This document shows positions 47,342 through 56,005 of a DNA stretch of 64,000 bases, one piece after another (within the stretch, counting starts at the first letter, position 1; each line of letters begins with the position of its first letter). Below the pieces are notes generated by a model. That model worked only from the letters and a program-made list of their open reading frames with translations, did not search any database and was not told where the DNA came from. The DNA is from Allorhodopirellula heiligendammensis (GTDB taxonomy: Bacteria; Planctomycetota; Planctomycetia; Pirellulales; Pirellulaceae), in assembly GCF_007860105.1 (NCBI RefSeq), contig NZ_SJPU01000002.1, positions 2,261,882 through 2,325,881 on the forward strand, written 5' to 3'. A program made the position numbers and the translations under genes.

Positions 47342-48670
47342 ATGCCTACTCAACAAACGATCGACCGGCTCGTCAATTTGATGGATCCGGACGCCAACGT
47401 CCTCCTCAATGAAACCGCCACATCGGCGGCAGAGATCGTGCGAGGCGGTGACCGTGAACGCATCTCTAAAATCGAAGGTCAGTTCGCGATCTGTGAAAAA
47501 GACGGTCGCACCGTGCGGATGGTGCGGACGATCGGACGACCGATGCGTTACTTCATGGCCAAACTCAAAGCCGGACCGTGCTTGGTCGTCGCTGAACGCA
47601 TCGATGAAATCGCCGCCTGGCTCCAGCGTGAAGGTTTGCGCGATCAGTTTGACCCTTCCTACACGCGCATGGTGCCGGCCCACTACTTAATCGAGCTACA
47701 ACTCGTCGGATGTCCTGATCCGAATCCGGTCCATCAACGTTTCTTCACGCCCGAGCGGAACCGCTTGCCCGCGGACGTCCCCGCGATCGGTCACGAATAC
47801 ATCACGCGTTTAGCGCGGGTTTGCGATGCATGGCTGGATCGCATCGGTGAAACTGAGCCCATTGGTGTTTTGTTTTCCGGGGGCATTGATAGCGGTGCGG
47901 TGCTGTGCGTGCTCTATGATTTGATGCTGCGACGCGGCCAGGCCCCCACGCGTCTAAAAGCATTCTCGCTGGCCGTTGACGGCCATGCACAGGATTTCAA
48001 ACAGGCCGCTGAGTTCGTCAACAAGTGCGGTTTTCCCGAACTCCTCGAAGTCGTTGAAGTACCTGAGGAGCAGGTCAGTTGGCGGCGAGCGATTGAACTG
48101 GTCGAGGACTACAAACCGCTCGACATCCAATCTGCGACCTTCGCAGCCGCACTCGTTGAAGCGATTCGGCAACGGTATCCCGACTGGCGATGGCTGGTCG
48201 ATGGCGATGGCGGAGATGAAAACCTCAAGGATTACCTGATCGAGGACAACCCTGAGCTAACGATCCGTAGCGTGCTGAACAACCTGATGCTCTATCAGGA
48301 AGGCTGGGGGGTTGATTCGATCAAGCACTCACTGACCTACAGCGGCGGCCAAAGCCGAGGGCACTCCCGCTCTTCGGCAGTGCTACGGGCCTTCGGTTTC
48401 TCCGGTTTTAGTCCCTTCGCAACCCCGTCGGTAATCGAAGTCGCCGAGGCGATCCCGTTCATCGACCTAACCGACTGGGATCACGAATCCCTGTATCAGC
48501 TCAAAGGCAGTGTCGTTGCCGCCGGAGTCAAATCGGTGACAGGGATCGAGATGCCGACTTTCGAGAAGCGGCGTTTCCAACATGGTGCGGTTTCCCGAGA
48601 TGCGTTCGATCGTATCTTCCCGCAATCGCCGATGGAATATCGCAAGGCGTTCCGCGAACTGTGTTCCTAG
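47342..48670 (+). CDS. Asparagine-synthetase-like ATP-pyrophosphatase with degenerate glutaminase half
   Basis: The 442-residue protein has a PP-loop, IGVLFSGGIDSGAVLCVLYD (SGGIDS at 179-184), then a second adenylate motif LVDGDGGDENLKDY and the large helical tail with a KRRFQHG end. This is the AsnB synthetase domain that activates a carboxylate with ATP. The N-terminal ~150 residues keep traces of the class II glutaminase fold (EGQFAICEKDGRTVRMVRTIGRP) but lack the N-terminal nucleophilic cysteine, so it cannot use glutamine through this domain. The nitrogen donor might be ammonia or an amine or amino acid substrate. It lies between a NUDIX and a radical SAM gene. Confidence 0.85.
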   Translation: MPTQQTIDRLVNLMDPDANVLLNETATSAAEIVRGGDRERISKIEGQFAICEKDGRTVRMVRTIGRPMRYFMAKLKAGPCLVVAERIDEIAAWLQREGLRDQFDPSYTRMVPAHYLIELQLVGCPDPNPVHQRFFTPERNRLPADVPAIGHEYITRLARVCDAWLDRIGETEPIGVLFSGGIDSGAVLCVLYDLMLRRGQAPTRLKAFSLAVDGHAQDFKQAAEFVNKCGFPELLEVVEVPEEQVSWRRAIELVEDYKPLDIQSATFAAALVEAIRQRYPDWRWLVDGDGGDENLKDYLIEDNPELTIRSVLNNLMLYQEGWGVDSIKHSLTYSGGQSRGHSRSSAVLRAFGFSGFSPFATPSVIEVAEAIPFIDLTDWDHESLYQLKGSVVAAGVKSVTGIEMPTFEKRRFQHGAVSRDAFDRIFPQSPMEYRKAFRELCS

Positions 48671-49569
48671 GTCCATCCGCCTATGGAGTCAGCGTGGAGC
48701 ATGAAGCCATCGGTGAAAACCGCACACGCCCCACGCTGACACTGCTGCTCACCGCTCGGCGGTGCCCCGTTGAATGCGTCTTCTGCGATCTCTGGAAGCA
48801 CAACCATCCCGGCGCCACACCAGTGGGATCGATCCCACACCAGATCCGTGGCGCAACAGCTTCTCTCACCTCGCCGGTAGGGACCTGGGCCATCAAACTT
48901 TACAACGGCGGCAACTTCACCGATCCGCTCAGTATCCCACCAGCCGACTGGCCGGAAATCGCCGAACTCTGCAAACCGTTTGAACGGGTGATCGTTGAGA
49001 ACCACGCTACGATGTGCGGCGAACGGCTACTGCGGTTTCGCGACCTCCTCTCGCCTCAACTCGAAGTCGCCGTGGGACTGGAAACCTCCAATCCCGATGT
49101 GCTCGCACGCCAACAGAAACAGATGACGTTGGACGACTTTGCTGGTGCGGCCGAGTTCCTGCAGCGCAATGAGATTGCTCTCCGGTGCTTCGTGATGCTG
49201 CAGTTGCCACACGCCAACCCCAAAAAATGTGTCGACGATGCCGTGCAAGCCGTGATCCATGCCGCTCAGGCCGGAGCCCAGTTCGTCGCCATCATTCCAA
49301 CCCGCAGCGACACCCCGGCGATGCAAAAGCTCATCGCCACCGGGGAGTTTGTCTCGCCAACCCTGATGCAACTGGAGACGGCGCTGCACGACTCACTGTC
49401 GCAGATACGCACTGACGATTCGGGCTGCGTGGTCACCGCAGACACCTGGGACATCGAGATGGTACGACACTGTCCCACGTGCCAGGATGCTCGCATCAAA
49501 AACATTCAGGCGATGAACTCCAGGCAGCAATCCCTGCCGGTGAGCCGGTGTGATCGATGCGGGAGCTAA
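48661..49569 (+). CDS. Radical SAM enzyme of the Elp3/MiaB-like (RaSEA-like) type
   Basis: The GTG at 48661 lies inside the end of the previous gene (ten-base overlap). A GTG at 48694, after GGAG, is an alternative. The 302-residue protein has the [4Fe-4S] motif CPVECVFC (C35, C39, C42) after TLTLLLTARR. LYNGGNFTDP, VIVENHATMC and EVAVGLETSNPDVL then follow, a pattern shared with Elp3-like enzymes such as the archaeosine enzyme RaSEA. The C-terminus carries HCPTC and CDRCGS, two CxxC knuckles that could bind zinc or an auxiliary cluster. The operon context with an adenylating enzyme and a NUDIX protein suggests modification of a nucleobase, tRNA or small metabolite, but this is inference. Confidence 0.85.
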   Translation: MFLGPSAYGVSVEHEAIGENRTRPTLTLLLTARRCPVECVFCDLWKHNHPGATPVGSIPHQIRGATASLTSPVGTWAIKLYNGGNFTDPLSIPPADWPEIAELCKPFERVIVENHATMCGERLLRFRDLLSPQLEVAVGLETSNPDVLARQQKQMTLDDFAGAAEFLQRNEIALRCFVMLQLPHANPKKCVDDAVQAVIHAAQAGAQFVAIIPTRSDTPAMQKLIATGEFVSPTLMQLETALHDSLSQIRTDDSGCVVTADTWDIEMVRHCPTCQDARIKNIQAMNSRQQSLPVSRCDRCGS

Positions 49570-49607
49570 GTTCACGTGCTCTGCTTGCTTGAGCCAATAG
49601 CCTTGAG

Positions 49608-50111
49608 CTACTTGTGCCCGTCGCCGAAAGCAATTTCAATCGCGCGGTCGAGCCGACTACGTAACAGCGTCATCTGATCGGCGCTAAGTTGCTGGCCAAT
49701 TAAACTGGCGGCATGCAGCCCAGCGATCAACAGCAGCCCAATCGGCACCGCCACCAACGACCAGGGTGCGTACCCGAGTGACCATTGAACGTAACCAACT
49801 ATCATCGCCAAACAGATCAAGATCGCGACGACAAAGTAGATCGCGATGAACATCGTCCAAACTTCTGGCCGTGGCGAGAAGCGAGCAAAGATCCTCGCCC
49901 CGTCCTCTGTCTCGCCGCACTGGGCTGACAAATGCGGTGACCAGAACCGACGTTCTGCGGGGGCGATTTTAAAGTCGATCACCATTCCGGCCGACTCTGC
50001 AAACCCGTGCAGCTCCTCGCTCGCAATTGCCGTTTTCAATCGTGCGATCGCCCTCTCTTGGTCCACCGGAACGTCGACGGTGAACGTGGGTTGGAACTGA
50101 AAGAGATTCAT
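49608..50111 (-). CDS. Small membrane protein, 167 aa, two transmembrane helices
   Basis: The 167-residue protein begins with a soluble segment of about 85 residues (FTVDVPVDQERAIARLKTAI). Two hydrophobic helices follow, WTMFIAIYFVVAILICLAMI and WSLVAVPIGLLLIAGLHAAS, and then a short cytoplasmic tail rich in Arg. I do not recognise the family; such N-terminal DUF-type lipid- or ligand-facing segments occur in many planctomycete membrane proteins. It is convergent with the radical SAM operon and has a 250-bp upstream region of its own. No function can be assigned. Confidence 0.55.
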   Translation of the reverse strand: MNLFQFQPTFTVDVPVDQERAIARLKTAIASEELHGFAESAGMVIDFKIAPAERRFWSPHLSAQCGETEDGARIFARFSPRPEVWTMFIAIYFVVAILICLAMIVGYVQWSLGYAPWSLVAVPIGLLLIAGLHAASLIGQQLSADQMTLLRSRLDRAIEIAFGDGHK

Positions 50112-50359
50112 CTGAGTCAGGGGTTGCCGCGTTCTGCGCGTGAGGTCGAGCTGCCGGGTTCACTCCAGGGTCATATTATCGCACACTAGGCGACAGCGAG
50201 ACAATAAAACGCGTTACGGCACATGTAGCTAGCCTCGCCAGAGGTTAAGTTACACTTTCTGACGAACGCAGCGACGTGATTTTAGCCAAGATCTGGCGAA
50301 CGTGGCTTATTGATTCGCGATCACCATCTAGCCGTTGCACCTGATCACCGTACCTTGGG

Positions 50360-51373
50360 ATGTCCCTTTTAATGAACTCCGCACCAATCGTTTTGCTCAG
50401 TGGTTTCGCTGACGAGTCCGCACTCTCCAAGCAAGCCAACGAACAGTTTGCAGCCCTCGCCGCCATTGGACTGGAATACTACTCGATCCGGTTCGTCGAT
50501 GTCGGCAATGGCATCAAGAACGTGATGGCGCTCGACGAGACTGAAATCAAAATGCTGCAGCAAATGCATGCAGATTACGGTCTGAAGGTGTCCAGCATCG
50601 GCTCGCCTATCGGCAAAGTCAAACTGCTCGATATCGATGACGGGACGGCCAACAAGTTCGTTCCATTTGACCAATATTTACGTGAGGATGTATCGATCGC
50701 CTGCGATCGTGCGGAAGCGTTTGGCGCCAAGTTGCTGCGAGGATTCTCGTTCTATCATCCCAAAGGCACCGCTCCCGAAGATCATATCGACCGCGTTGCC
50801 GACCAGTTGAGCCAAATTGCCGAAGCCTGTGATGCCCGCGGGCTGACGTTTGGTCTCGAGGTCGAAGCCAATCTAGTCGGACAGACGGGACACCTGCTTG
50901 CCGACATCGCAGCGAAGGTGAATCATCCGGCGATGTTGACCATATTCGATGGTGCGAATATCGCCATGCAAGGCTTCACGCCAGATCAGGTTTACGCGGA
51001 ATACCAAGCCATGAAACCATCGCTCGGCTGGCTACACATCAAGGATTATAGCGACCCAGGATTGCGTGGCCGCGTCGAGCACGTCGACGAGGAATCAGCT
51101 AGCCACTTTGTACCCGCCGATCGTGGCGATAGTGCCCATGAAGCGATCCTGAGAGATTTGCGTGAATTCTTGCCAACCCTGCACCAGCGGATGGTCGACC
51201 GCGGTGCCGACGGCGTATTCATGGATCTGGAACCCCATGTGCGCGGCGGCGGCCAATTCGGCGGCTTCAGCGGCCCCGACGGTTTTGGGATCGCAGCCCG
51301 TGCGTTGTGCAATCTGCTCGATTACACGCAGATCGGTTACCAGTTGCGAACGTTCGAGTCGCTCCAGGACTGA
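50360..51373 (+). CDS. Sugar-phosphate isomerase/epimerase-like TIM-barrel protein
   Basis: The 337-residue protein has an AP-endonuclease-2/xylose-isomerase-like barrel. The conserved strands appear as IVLLSGFADESALSKQANEQF, YYSIRFVDVGNG, LKVSSIGSPIGKVKL, LLRGFSFYHP, TFGLEVEANLVGQTGHL, DGANIAMQG, LGWLHIKDYSDPGL and DGVFMDLEPHV, carrying metal-binding Glu, Asp and His residues at the barrel face. Members isomerise or epimerise sugars and inositols. The ATG at 50360 is chosen; an ATG at 50372 is in frame. The gene is monocistronic, with nothing in the spacer that would identify its substrate. Confidence 0.85.
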   Translation: MSLLMNSAPIVLLSGFADESALSKQANEQFAALAAIGLEYYSIRFVDVGNGIKNVMALDETEIKMLQQMHADYGLKVSSIGSPIGKVKLLDIDDGTANKFVPFDQYLREDVSIACDRAEAFGAKLLRGFSFYHPKGTAPEDHIDRVADQLSQIAEACDARGLTFGLEVEANLVGQTGHLLADIAAKVNHPAMLTIFDGANIAMQGFTPDQVYAEYQAMKPSLGWLHIKDYSDPGLRGRVEHVDEESASHFVPADRGDSAHEAILRDLREFLPTLHQRMVDRGADGVFMDLEPHVRGGGQFGGFSGPDGFGIAARALCNLLDYTQIGYQLRTFESLQD

Positions 51374-51508
51374 GCCGAGAAGCCAAGCGGACGAATCCGT
51401 CATACTAGTGAGCCCAGACGCGCAAGCGGCCGGGCTTGTCCGGTGCCTCGATCGAACTCGGCTCACAAATTGCAACCGAGTCGCCATGTCAATTCAATTG
51501 ACTGGCTG

Positions 51509-51844
51509 TTAGGCAAAGCCGTCGAGAAAGCGGTCCAAGGCCATATCCATCTTCTCAGGCGTATCGTAATTGCCTTGAGCAATTTGGCGGCGAAGATCAG
51601 CCACTCGGTCAACGCGAATGTCACCACCTCCGGCGACGGCGGAACTCTCATGGAGCCGGTTGGCGGGCGAACTGGCGGCGGCTTTGGCTGTCGACGACAA
51701 ATCCAATTGATCCACGGGCGCGGCCGACGTTTTTGCAGCGTTGGGCGTCGCCAGTCGATTGGTACTGCGGTTGGTCGCCGCAGTGCTCGCAGCCGATGAC
51801 GTGGGCGCGGCGGTCGAAAGTCGAAATGGTCCGTAAATTTGCAT
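51509..51844 (-). CDS. FlgM-like anti-sigma-28 factor
   Basis: From the ATG at 51844 (preceded by CAGGGAG) the 111-residue protein is an Ala/Ser/Thr-rich disordered chain. DQLDLSSTAKAAA follows, then the FlgM core RVDRVADLRRQIAQGNYDTPEKMDMALDRFLDGF. This matches the conserved C-terminal FlgM region that binds FliA. FlgM holds sigma-28 inactive until the hook-basal body is finished and FlgM is exported. No flagellar genes lie within 20 kb, so it is an orphan copy here. CsrA, another motility regulator, is near the other end of the window. The 652-bp spacer 51845-52496 holds a 21-bp repeat and no supported gene. Confidence 0.8.
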   Translation of the reverse strand: MQIYGPFRLSTAAPTSSAASTAATNRSTNRLATPNAAKTSAAPVDQLDLSSTAKAAASSPANRLHESSAVAGGGDIRVDRVADLRRQIAQGNYDTPEKMDMALDRFLDGFA

Positions 51845-52261
51845 CTTCACTGGCTCCCTGGGAGGAAAGCGGAACCTGACGATCTCCAATTGTCACCCGT
51901 CGTGGGTGCTTGCCCGCCAAACAGGTGGACAATTGACAACTATATGAATCTCGTCAGAAACGGTTTTGGAATTGGGCTGTGCGGCAACCGAGTCGACTCG
52001 TGAACTCACGAAAAGGTTGGTTTCCCAGCAAAATTCGTTCGTCTGAGTGACAATTCTCGGGTTCGGTTACCAGCGCCGCAATCCTTGTCCCAGGATGCAT
52101 TCCGTCAGAATCAGTGGAGACTTCGCAAGCGCAGATGAGTGAGAACACAGTTAGTATCGACTCGGTCATCGCGATTTCTGAAGCGTATTTTATTCGTTCA
52201 AACAGAAAACATTCCCGGAGCATGGGTCAACGCTCAGATTAGCAACCCCGTGAGCGGCGTC

Positions 52262-52324
52262 GCAAGACCAGTCGCCAGCATTGCAAGACCAGTCGCCGGC
52301 ATTGCAAGACCATTCGCCGGGGCT
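52262..52324. repeat. Three tandem 21-bp imperfect repeats
   Basis: GCAAGACCAGTCGCCAGCATT is followed by one copy differing at one base and a third copy diverged in its last part. The array sits between flgM and glmU. Too few and too uniform for CRISPR; no flanking leader or spacer pattern is present. Confidence 0.7.
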
Positions 52325-52496
52325 AACAGCGGTCGGCCAAGCGATCGATCGACGACTGCAAATCAACCCGGTAACCGCTTCTTCCTGCTCTCCCGCGGCA
52401 GCCCGGTTGCCCGATTCCGCTTGACAGGGGACGATTGGACACCGCAGAGTGCCAACGCACGCATTTTCGTTTCGTCCGCCCCCCACTGACCACCCC

Positions 52497-53273
52497 ATGA
52501 CTGACCCTGTCCCCGCTCCCGCCCAAACTGCCGTGGCCGTGATTTTGGCTGCTGGCAAGGGAACACGCATGAATAGCGACCTGCCCAAGGTGCTCTGTCC
52601 CGTCGTCGGCCGCCCGATGATTCACTTCGTGCTCGATGCCGCTTCTGAAGCGGGATTCAGTAAAAAAGTAGTGGTCATTGGGTACGAGAAGCAAGCCGTC
52701 CGCGACGCATTGAACGCACGCGGTGACGGCGACATCGTGTTCGCCGAGCAGAACGAACAGCTTGGCACCGGCCACGCCGTGCAGATGTGCCGCGAGCATC
52801 TTGCCGGACACGATGGCCTGACGCTGGTGATTGCTGGCGACTCGCCGCTAATCCAAGCAGACAGCCTTCAGAAATTGGTCGCCCATTTTGAAAACACCCA
52901 GCCCGCGCTACTGCTCGGAACACTCAAAAAAGACGACCCGACGGGACTGGGGCGAATTGTGCGAAATTCCGAGGGACAGTTCACCTGGATTGTCGAGCAT
53001 AAGGACGCGACGCCGGAACAGTTGGAAATCAACGAAGTCAACATGAGTACGTACCTGTTCGCCACTCCGGATCTGATCTGGGCGCTCGAGCACCTCAGCA
53101 ACGACAACGCCCAGGGTGAATATTATCTCACCGACTGTGCTCGACTGCTCTACGAGGCCGGACGGCCGGTCGAGGCACTGCCCGTCCTCAAGGACTGCGA
53201 ATCCTTGTCGATCAACAACCCTGCTGAACTTCAACTGGTCGATCAAACAATGCGAGCGATGGGATATGCGTGA
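52497..53273 (+). CDS. glmU: UDP-N-acetylglucosamine pyrophosphorylase domain protein (single-domain GlmU)
   Basis: The ATG at 52497 gives 258 residues starting MTDPVPAPAQTAVAVILAAG. The uridyltransferase signature ILAAGKGTRMNSDLPKVLCPVVGRPM binds UTP. Later landmarks are EQNEQLGTGHAVQ, VIAGDSPLIQ, GRIVRNSEGQFTWIVEHKDA and EINEVNMSTYLFATPD. The left-handed beta-helix acetyltransferase half of bifunctional GlmU (about 200 residues) is absent, so it can make UDP-GlcNAc from GlcNAc-1-phosphate but not acetylate GlcN-1-P. UDP-GlcNAc feeds lipopolysaccharide and peptidoglycan synthesis. The stop overlaps the start of prs by eight bases, as in the conserved glmU-prs pair. Confidence 0.9.
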   Translation: MTDPVPAPAQTAVAVILAAGKGTRMNSDLPKVLCPVVGRPMIHFVLDAASEAGFSKKVVVIGYEKQAVRDALNARGDGDIVFAEQNEQLGTGHAVQMCREHLAGHDGLTLVIAGDSPLIQADSLQKLVAHFENTQPALLLGTLKKDDPTGLGRIVRNSEGQFTWIVEHKDATPEQLEINEVNMSTYLFATPDLIWALEHLSNDNAQGEYYLTDCARLLYEAGRPVEALPVLKDCESLSINNPAELQLVDQTMRAMGYA

Positions 53274-54216
53274 ACTCAAAATCTTCAGCGGCCGTGGCAA
53301 TCCCGAACTCGCTGAGAAACTCTGCCGACATCTGCACCTCAAACCGGCCCGAATTACGCTCGGACAGTTCCCTGACGGTGAGAATTACTGCAAACTCGAT
53401 GAAGACGTGCGTGGTCGCGATGTCTTCTTGATGCAGCCGACATGCCCGCCGGTCAACGATAACTTGATCGAACTGTTGACGATGATCGATTGCTGTAAAC
53501 GAGCCAGCGCCGAACGCATCACCGCGGTAATCCCATACTTCGGTTACGCGCGGCAAGACCGCAAGGACGAGGGACGCGTGCCCATTACGGCCAAATTGGT
53601 CGCCAATCTGATCACCCGTGCTGGTGCCGATCGGGTGCTCACGATGGATCTGCACGCAGCCCAAATCCAAGGCTTCTTTGACGTCCCGGTCGACCACCTC
53701 TATGCCGCTCCGGTAATCAACGATCACTTCGTCAGTCGTCGTTTTGACGGTGAGGAAATCGTCGTTGTCAGCCCTGATGAAGGCAGCATCAAGCGTGCCG
53801 TCGGACATGGCAAACGGCTCGGTGGGACACTTGCCATTGTTGATAAACGGCGCAGCAGCGCGCTCGAGGTTCGGCAGAGCACCATCATTGGCGGGCCCGT
53901 CAAAGGACGCATTGCATTGCTGTTTGACGACATGATCAGCACGGCGGGATCGATCTGCGGCGCCGCCAGACTCGTGCACGAGTTCGGGGCGAAAGAAATT
54001 CACATCGCTTGTACGCACGGCATCTTTTGCGGCCCTGCGATTGAGCGTCTACGTGACGCCCCGATTGATTCGATTACCGTGACCGACACGATTCCACTCT
54101 CTGAGGACAAATTACTCCCCAACCTGGTCCAGCTCTCGGTGGCCCCGTTGCTGGCAGAGGCGATTAAGCGAATCCACCACGATCAATCGATCAGCGAATT
54201 GTTCCGAGAACGTTGA
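53266..54216 (+). CDS. prs: Ribose-phosphate pyrophosphokinase (PRPP synthetase)
   Basis: The ATG at 53266 overlaps the glmU stop and gives 316 residues starting MRELKIFSGRGNPELAEKL. Conserved parts are FPDGENYCKLDEDVRGRDVFLMQ, the flexible loop and catalytic region (VIPYFGYARQDRKDEGR), DLHAAQIQGFFDVPVDHLYA (metal and substrate), VVVSPDEGSIKRA and the PRPP loop IALLFDDMISTAGSICGAA. It makes PRPP from ribose-5-phosphate and ATP for nucleotide, histidine and NAD synthesis. The upstream in-frame extension has no family similarity. Its fusion to glmU transcription is a common bacterial arrangement. Confidence 0.97.
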   Translation: MRELKIFSGRGNPELAEKLCRHLHLKPARITLGQFPDGENYCKLDEDVRGRDVFLMQPTCPPVNDNLIELLTMIDCCKRASAERITAVIPYFGYARQDRKDEGRVPITAKLVANLITRAGADRVLTMDLHAAQIQGFFDVPVDHLYAAPVINDHFVSRRFDGEEIVVVSPDEGSIKRAVGHGKRLGGTLAIVDKRRSSALEVRQSTIIGGPVKGRIALLFDDMISTAGSICGAARLVHEFGAKEIHIACTHGIFCGPAIERLRDAPIDSITVTDTIPLSEDKLLPNLVQLSVAPLLAEAIKRIHHDQSISELFRER

Positions 54217-54311
54217 TTTTTGGCTCTTTGGGGAGCACTGTTGCCACACCGCCGAGCCGAATATTCCTTCGCCCCGAAACGCGTCGGCGGAACTTGAATG
54301 CCGTTCTTCAC

Positions 54312-54344
54312 CGGCGATTTCGGTAGAAGCTCTACCGATCGCCG
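54312..54344. repeat. Strong hairpin after prs
   Basis: CGGCGAT-tt-CGGTAGA pairs with TCTACCG-ATCGCCG around an AGC loop, fourteen paired bases with a two-base bulge. It lies about 100 bp downstream of prs, without a T-tract, and could attenuate or stabilise the transcript. Confidence 0.55.
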
Positions 54345-54423
54345 AAGCCCTCGATCGCTGCGTACGGGAGCGACGCCCGCCAGCCGCCCACGCGGGCCTC
54401 GCTCGGATGATCGTCATTTTTTG

Positions 54424-54440
54424 CGCGTCAATTTGACGCG
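54424..54440. promoter_or_regulatory. Perfect 17-bp palindrome before the zinc-ribbon membrane gene
   Basis: CGCGTCAA and TTGACGCG flank a single T, 63 bp upstream of the start at 54503 and just after a T-run. It could be an operator for that gene; no other evidence. Confidence 0.35.
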
Positions 54441-54502
54441 ACGACGGCATTGGGGATTAGAATAAACCGGCATTTCTTTTCCCCCCACTTGCGAGCGACC
54501 CC

Positions 54503-55840
54503 ATGGCACTCGTTCTAACTTGCTCCAAGTGCGCTCAGCGACTGAGCATTCCCGATCAGATGAGAGGGAAACAGGTCCGCTGTCCTAAATGCCGGGAAGT
54601 CTACCTGGTCGATCGGAAATCGACGCCAAATACGACTCCGAACCTGTCGTCCAGACCAGCCCCTGCTGCCAGCAGAGCCCCCACGCGGCCCGCGGCAACT
54701 GCCCAGCCCACGCCCCGCCAAGCCCCAGCTCAGTCGACGGCATCGAGCGGTGGCTCCCAGCCACGGACGACCCGGTGCCCCAAATGCAGCGTGCCAATGC
54801 GGCTGCCCACCCAGGCGGGAACAACCACGTTCCAGTGCCCAAAGTGTGGAACGAAGTTAACCGTGCGAGCGCCGCAGGGCGGAACTGCAGCCAACGGCCC
54901 GTCGCCGAGCACCAACCCACGCGCGGCTCCACGGCCGACCGCTCCACGGGCACCAGCCCCCCGGTCTGCTGCCACACCAGCAGGTGACTCCCTGTTCGGT
55001 GACCTGCCCACCTCGCCCACGACCGGTTTCGGTGGGGGCCGCTCAGCAGCGAGCCAGCCCAGTCCGCTGGGACAAAACCCCTACGCCGCCCCCACGCCCT
55101 CGTACGCCTCCGCGGCCGGTCGCTCCTCGATATCCGGCGGTGGTAAATCGGCACTCCTGCCGCAATCGCTGTTGATTGCCATTCCGAATGCACTCGCGCT
55201 CCTATTTGTCGTCGCACAGTTTTTCATGACGCTCGCCAGCGACAACCCAGACCAGGCAGGCACGCGATCCGTGGTACTGGTGATCTTTGGCGTGGCGGCA
55301 ATCAACTTTGTCGTCGTGCTCGGCGGCGCGATCTCGATGCTCCGAGGAGGCCCGCGGTGGGTGAGCATCCTAACCTGCTTGGCAGCGCTCGTCCCGACGA
55401 TCTGCGTGTCCGTCGCCTGCCTCGGAATTTTGATGTATCCCATTGTGTTAGGAGGCGCGATCTGGGGGCTGATCAGCCTATTCAGCAGCTCTCCATCACC
55501 AGCGGCCTATGCGGGCGGCGGCTACGCCCACCCCAGCCCGGCAGCCACACCCGCCTATCGATCCGCCGGTGGCCACCTCGAGCAAGCTCAGCGGGAGGCC
55601 AATCAACAGCGGTCCTCAGGTGGGGAATCGGGCTCGACGGTTGGGGCCATCGCGTGCCTCGTCGGCGGCGTCGTGTTCATTGGCGTCGCAATCGCTCTGA
55701 TCGTCTTACTCTGCCTTGTGCTGATGGGGAAAGTGGAAGCTCGAAAGCCGTTCAAAGCCATCGCTGGCATCATTTTCTGTGGATCGACTGGCGTCAGCTT
55801 GCTCGTCAAAGGCATCTCACATTTTCAGAATCGCCGCTGA
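54503..55840 (+). CDS. Double zinc-ribbon membrane protein, 445 aa
   Basis: The protein starts with two zinc-ribbon domains of the MJ0042 type: CSKCAQRLSIPDQMRGKQVRCPKC (residues 7-30) and CPKCSVPMRLPTQAGTTTFQCPKC (about 93-116), each CxxC-x15-20-CxxC. A Pro/Ala/Ser-rich disordered region joins them to the rest. Hydrophobic helices follow: SLLIAIPNALALLFVVAQFFM, SVVLVIFGVAAINFVVVLGGA, ILTCLAALVPTICVSVACLGI, PIVLGGAIWGLISLF, and a last pair near 370-420. The ribbons lie in the cytoplasm and the rest in the membrane. Two-ribbon membrane proteins of this kind are common in planctomycetes. The function is unknown. A palindrome and a T-run precede the start. Confidence 0.75.
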   Translation: MALVLTCSKCAQRLSIPDQMRGKQVRCPKCREVYLVDRKSTPNTTPNLSSRPAPAASRAPTRPAATAQPTPRQAPAQSTASSGGSQPRTTRCPKCSVPMRLPTQAGTTTFQCPKCGTKLTVRAPQGGTAANGPSPSTNPRAAPRPTAPRAPAPRSAATPAGDSLFGDLPTSPTTGFGGGRSAASQPSPLGQNPYAAPTPSYASAAGRSSISGGGKSALLPQSLLIAIPNALALLFVVAQFFMTLASDNPDQAGTRSVVLVIFGVAAINFVVVLGGAISMLRGGPRWVSILTCLAALVPTICVSVACLGILMYPIVLGGAIWGLISLFSSSPSPAAYAGGGYAHPSPAATPAYRSAGGHLEQAQREANQQRSSGGESGSTVGAIACLVGGVVFIGVAIALIVLLCLVLMGKVEARKPFKAIAGIIFCGSTGVSLLVKGISHFQNRR

Positions 55841-56005
55841 TGCTAATTTGGGCTGAATCGCCGCACCGGTGATGCTCAACATGATTAGCGGCGTTGCCGT
55901 GCCAGGCGGTACGTGGATAATGAACCGCGGCCCGACTGGGATGAACTACGAGCATTGGGCGACACCTGCACCCCGGATTTGATACCTGTGAACGAACATT
56001 TGGCG

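Noticed and set aside
52262-52324. CRISPR-like array
   Set aside because: The three 21-bp units touch each other without spacers and no cas gene is near.
52139-52489. A 116-residue plus-strand frame between flgM and glmU
   Set aside because: It is open mainly because of the 21-bp repeats (multiples of three); no start signal or domain.
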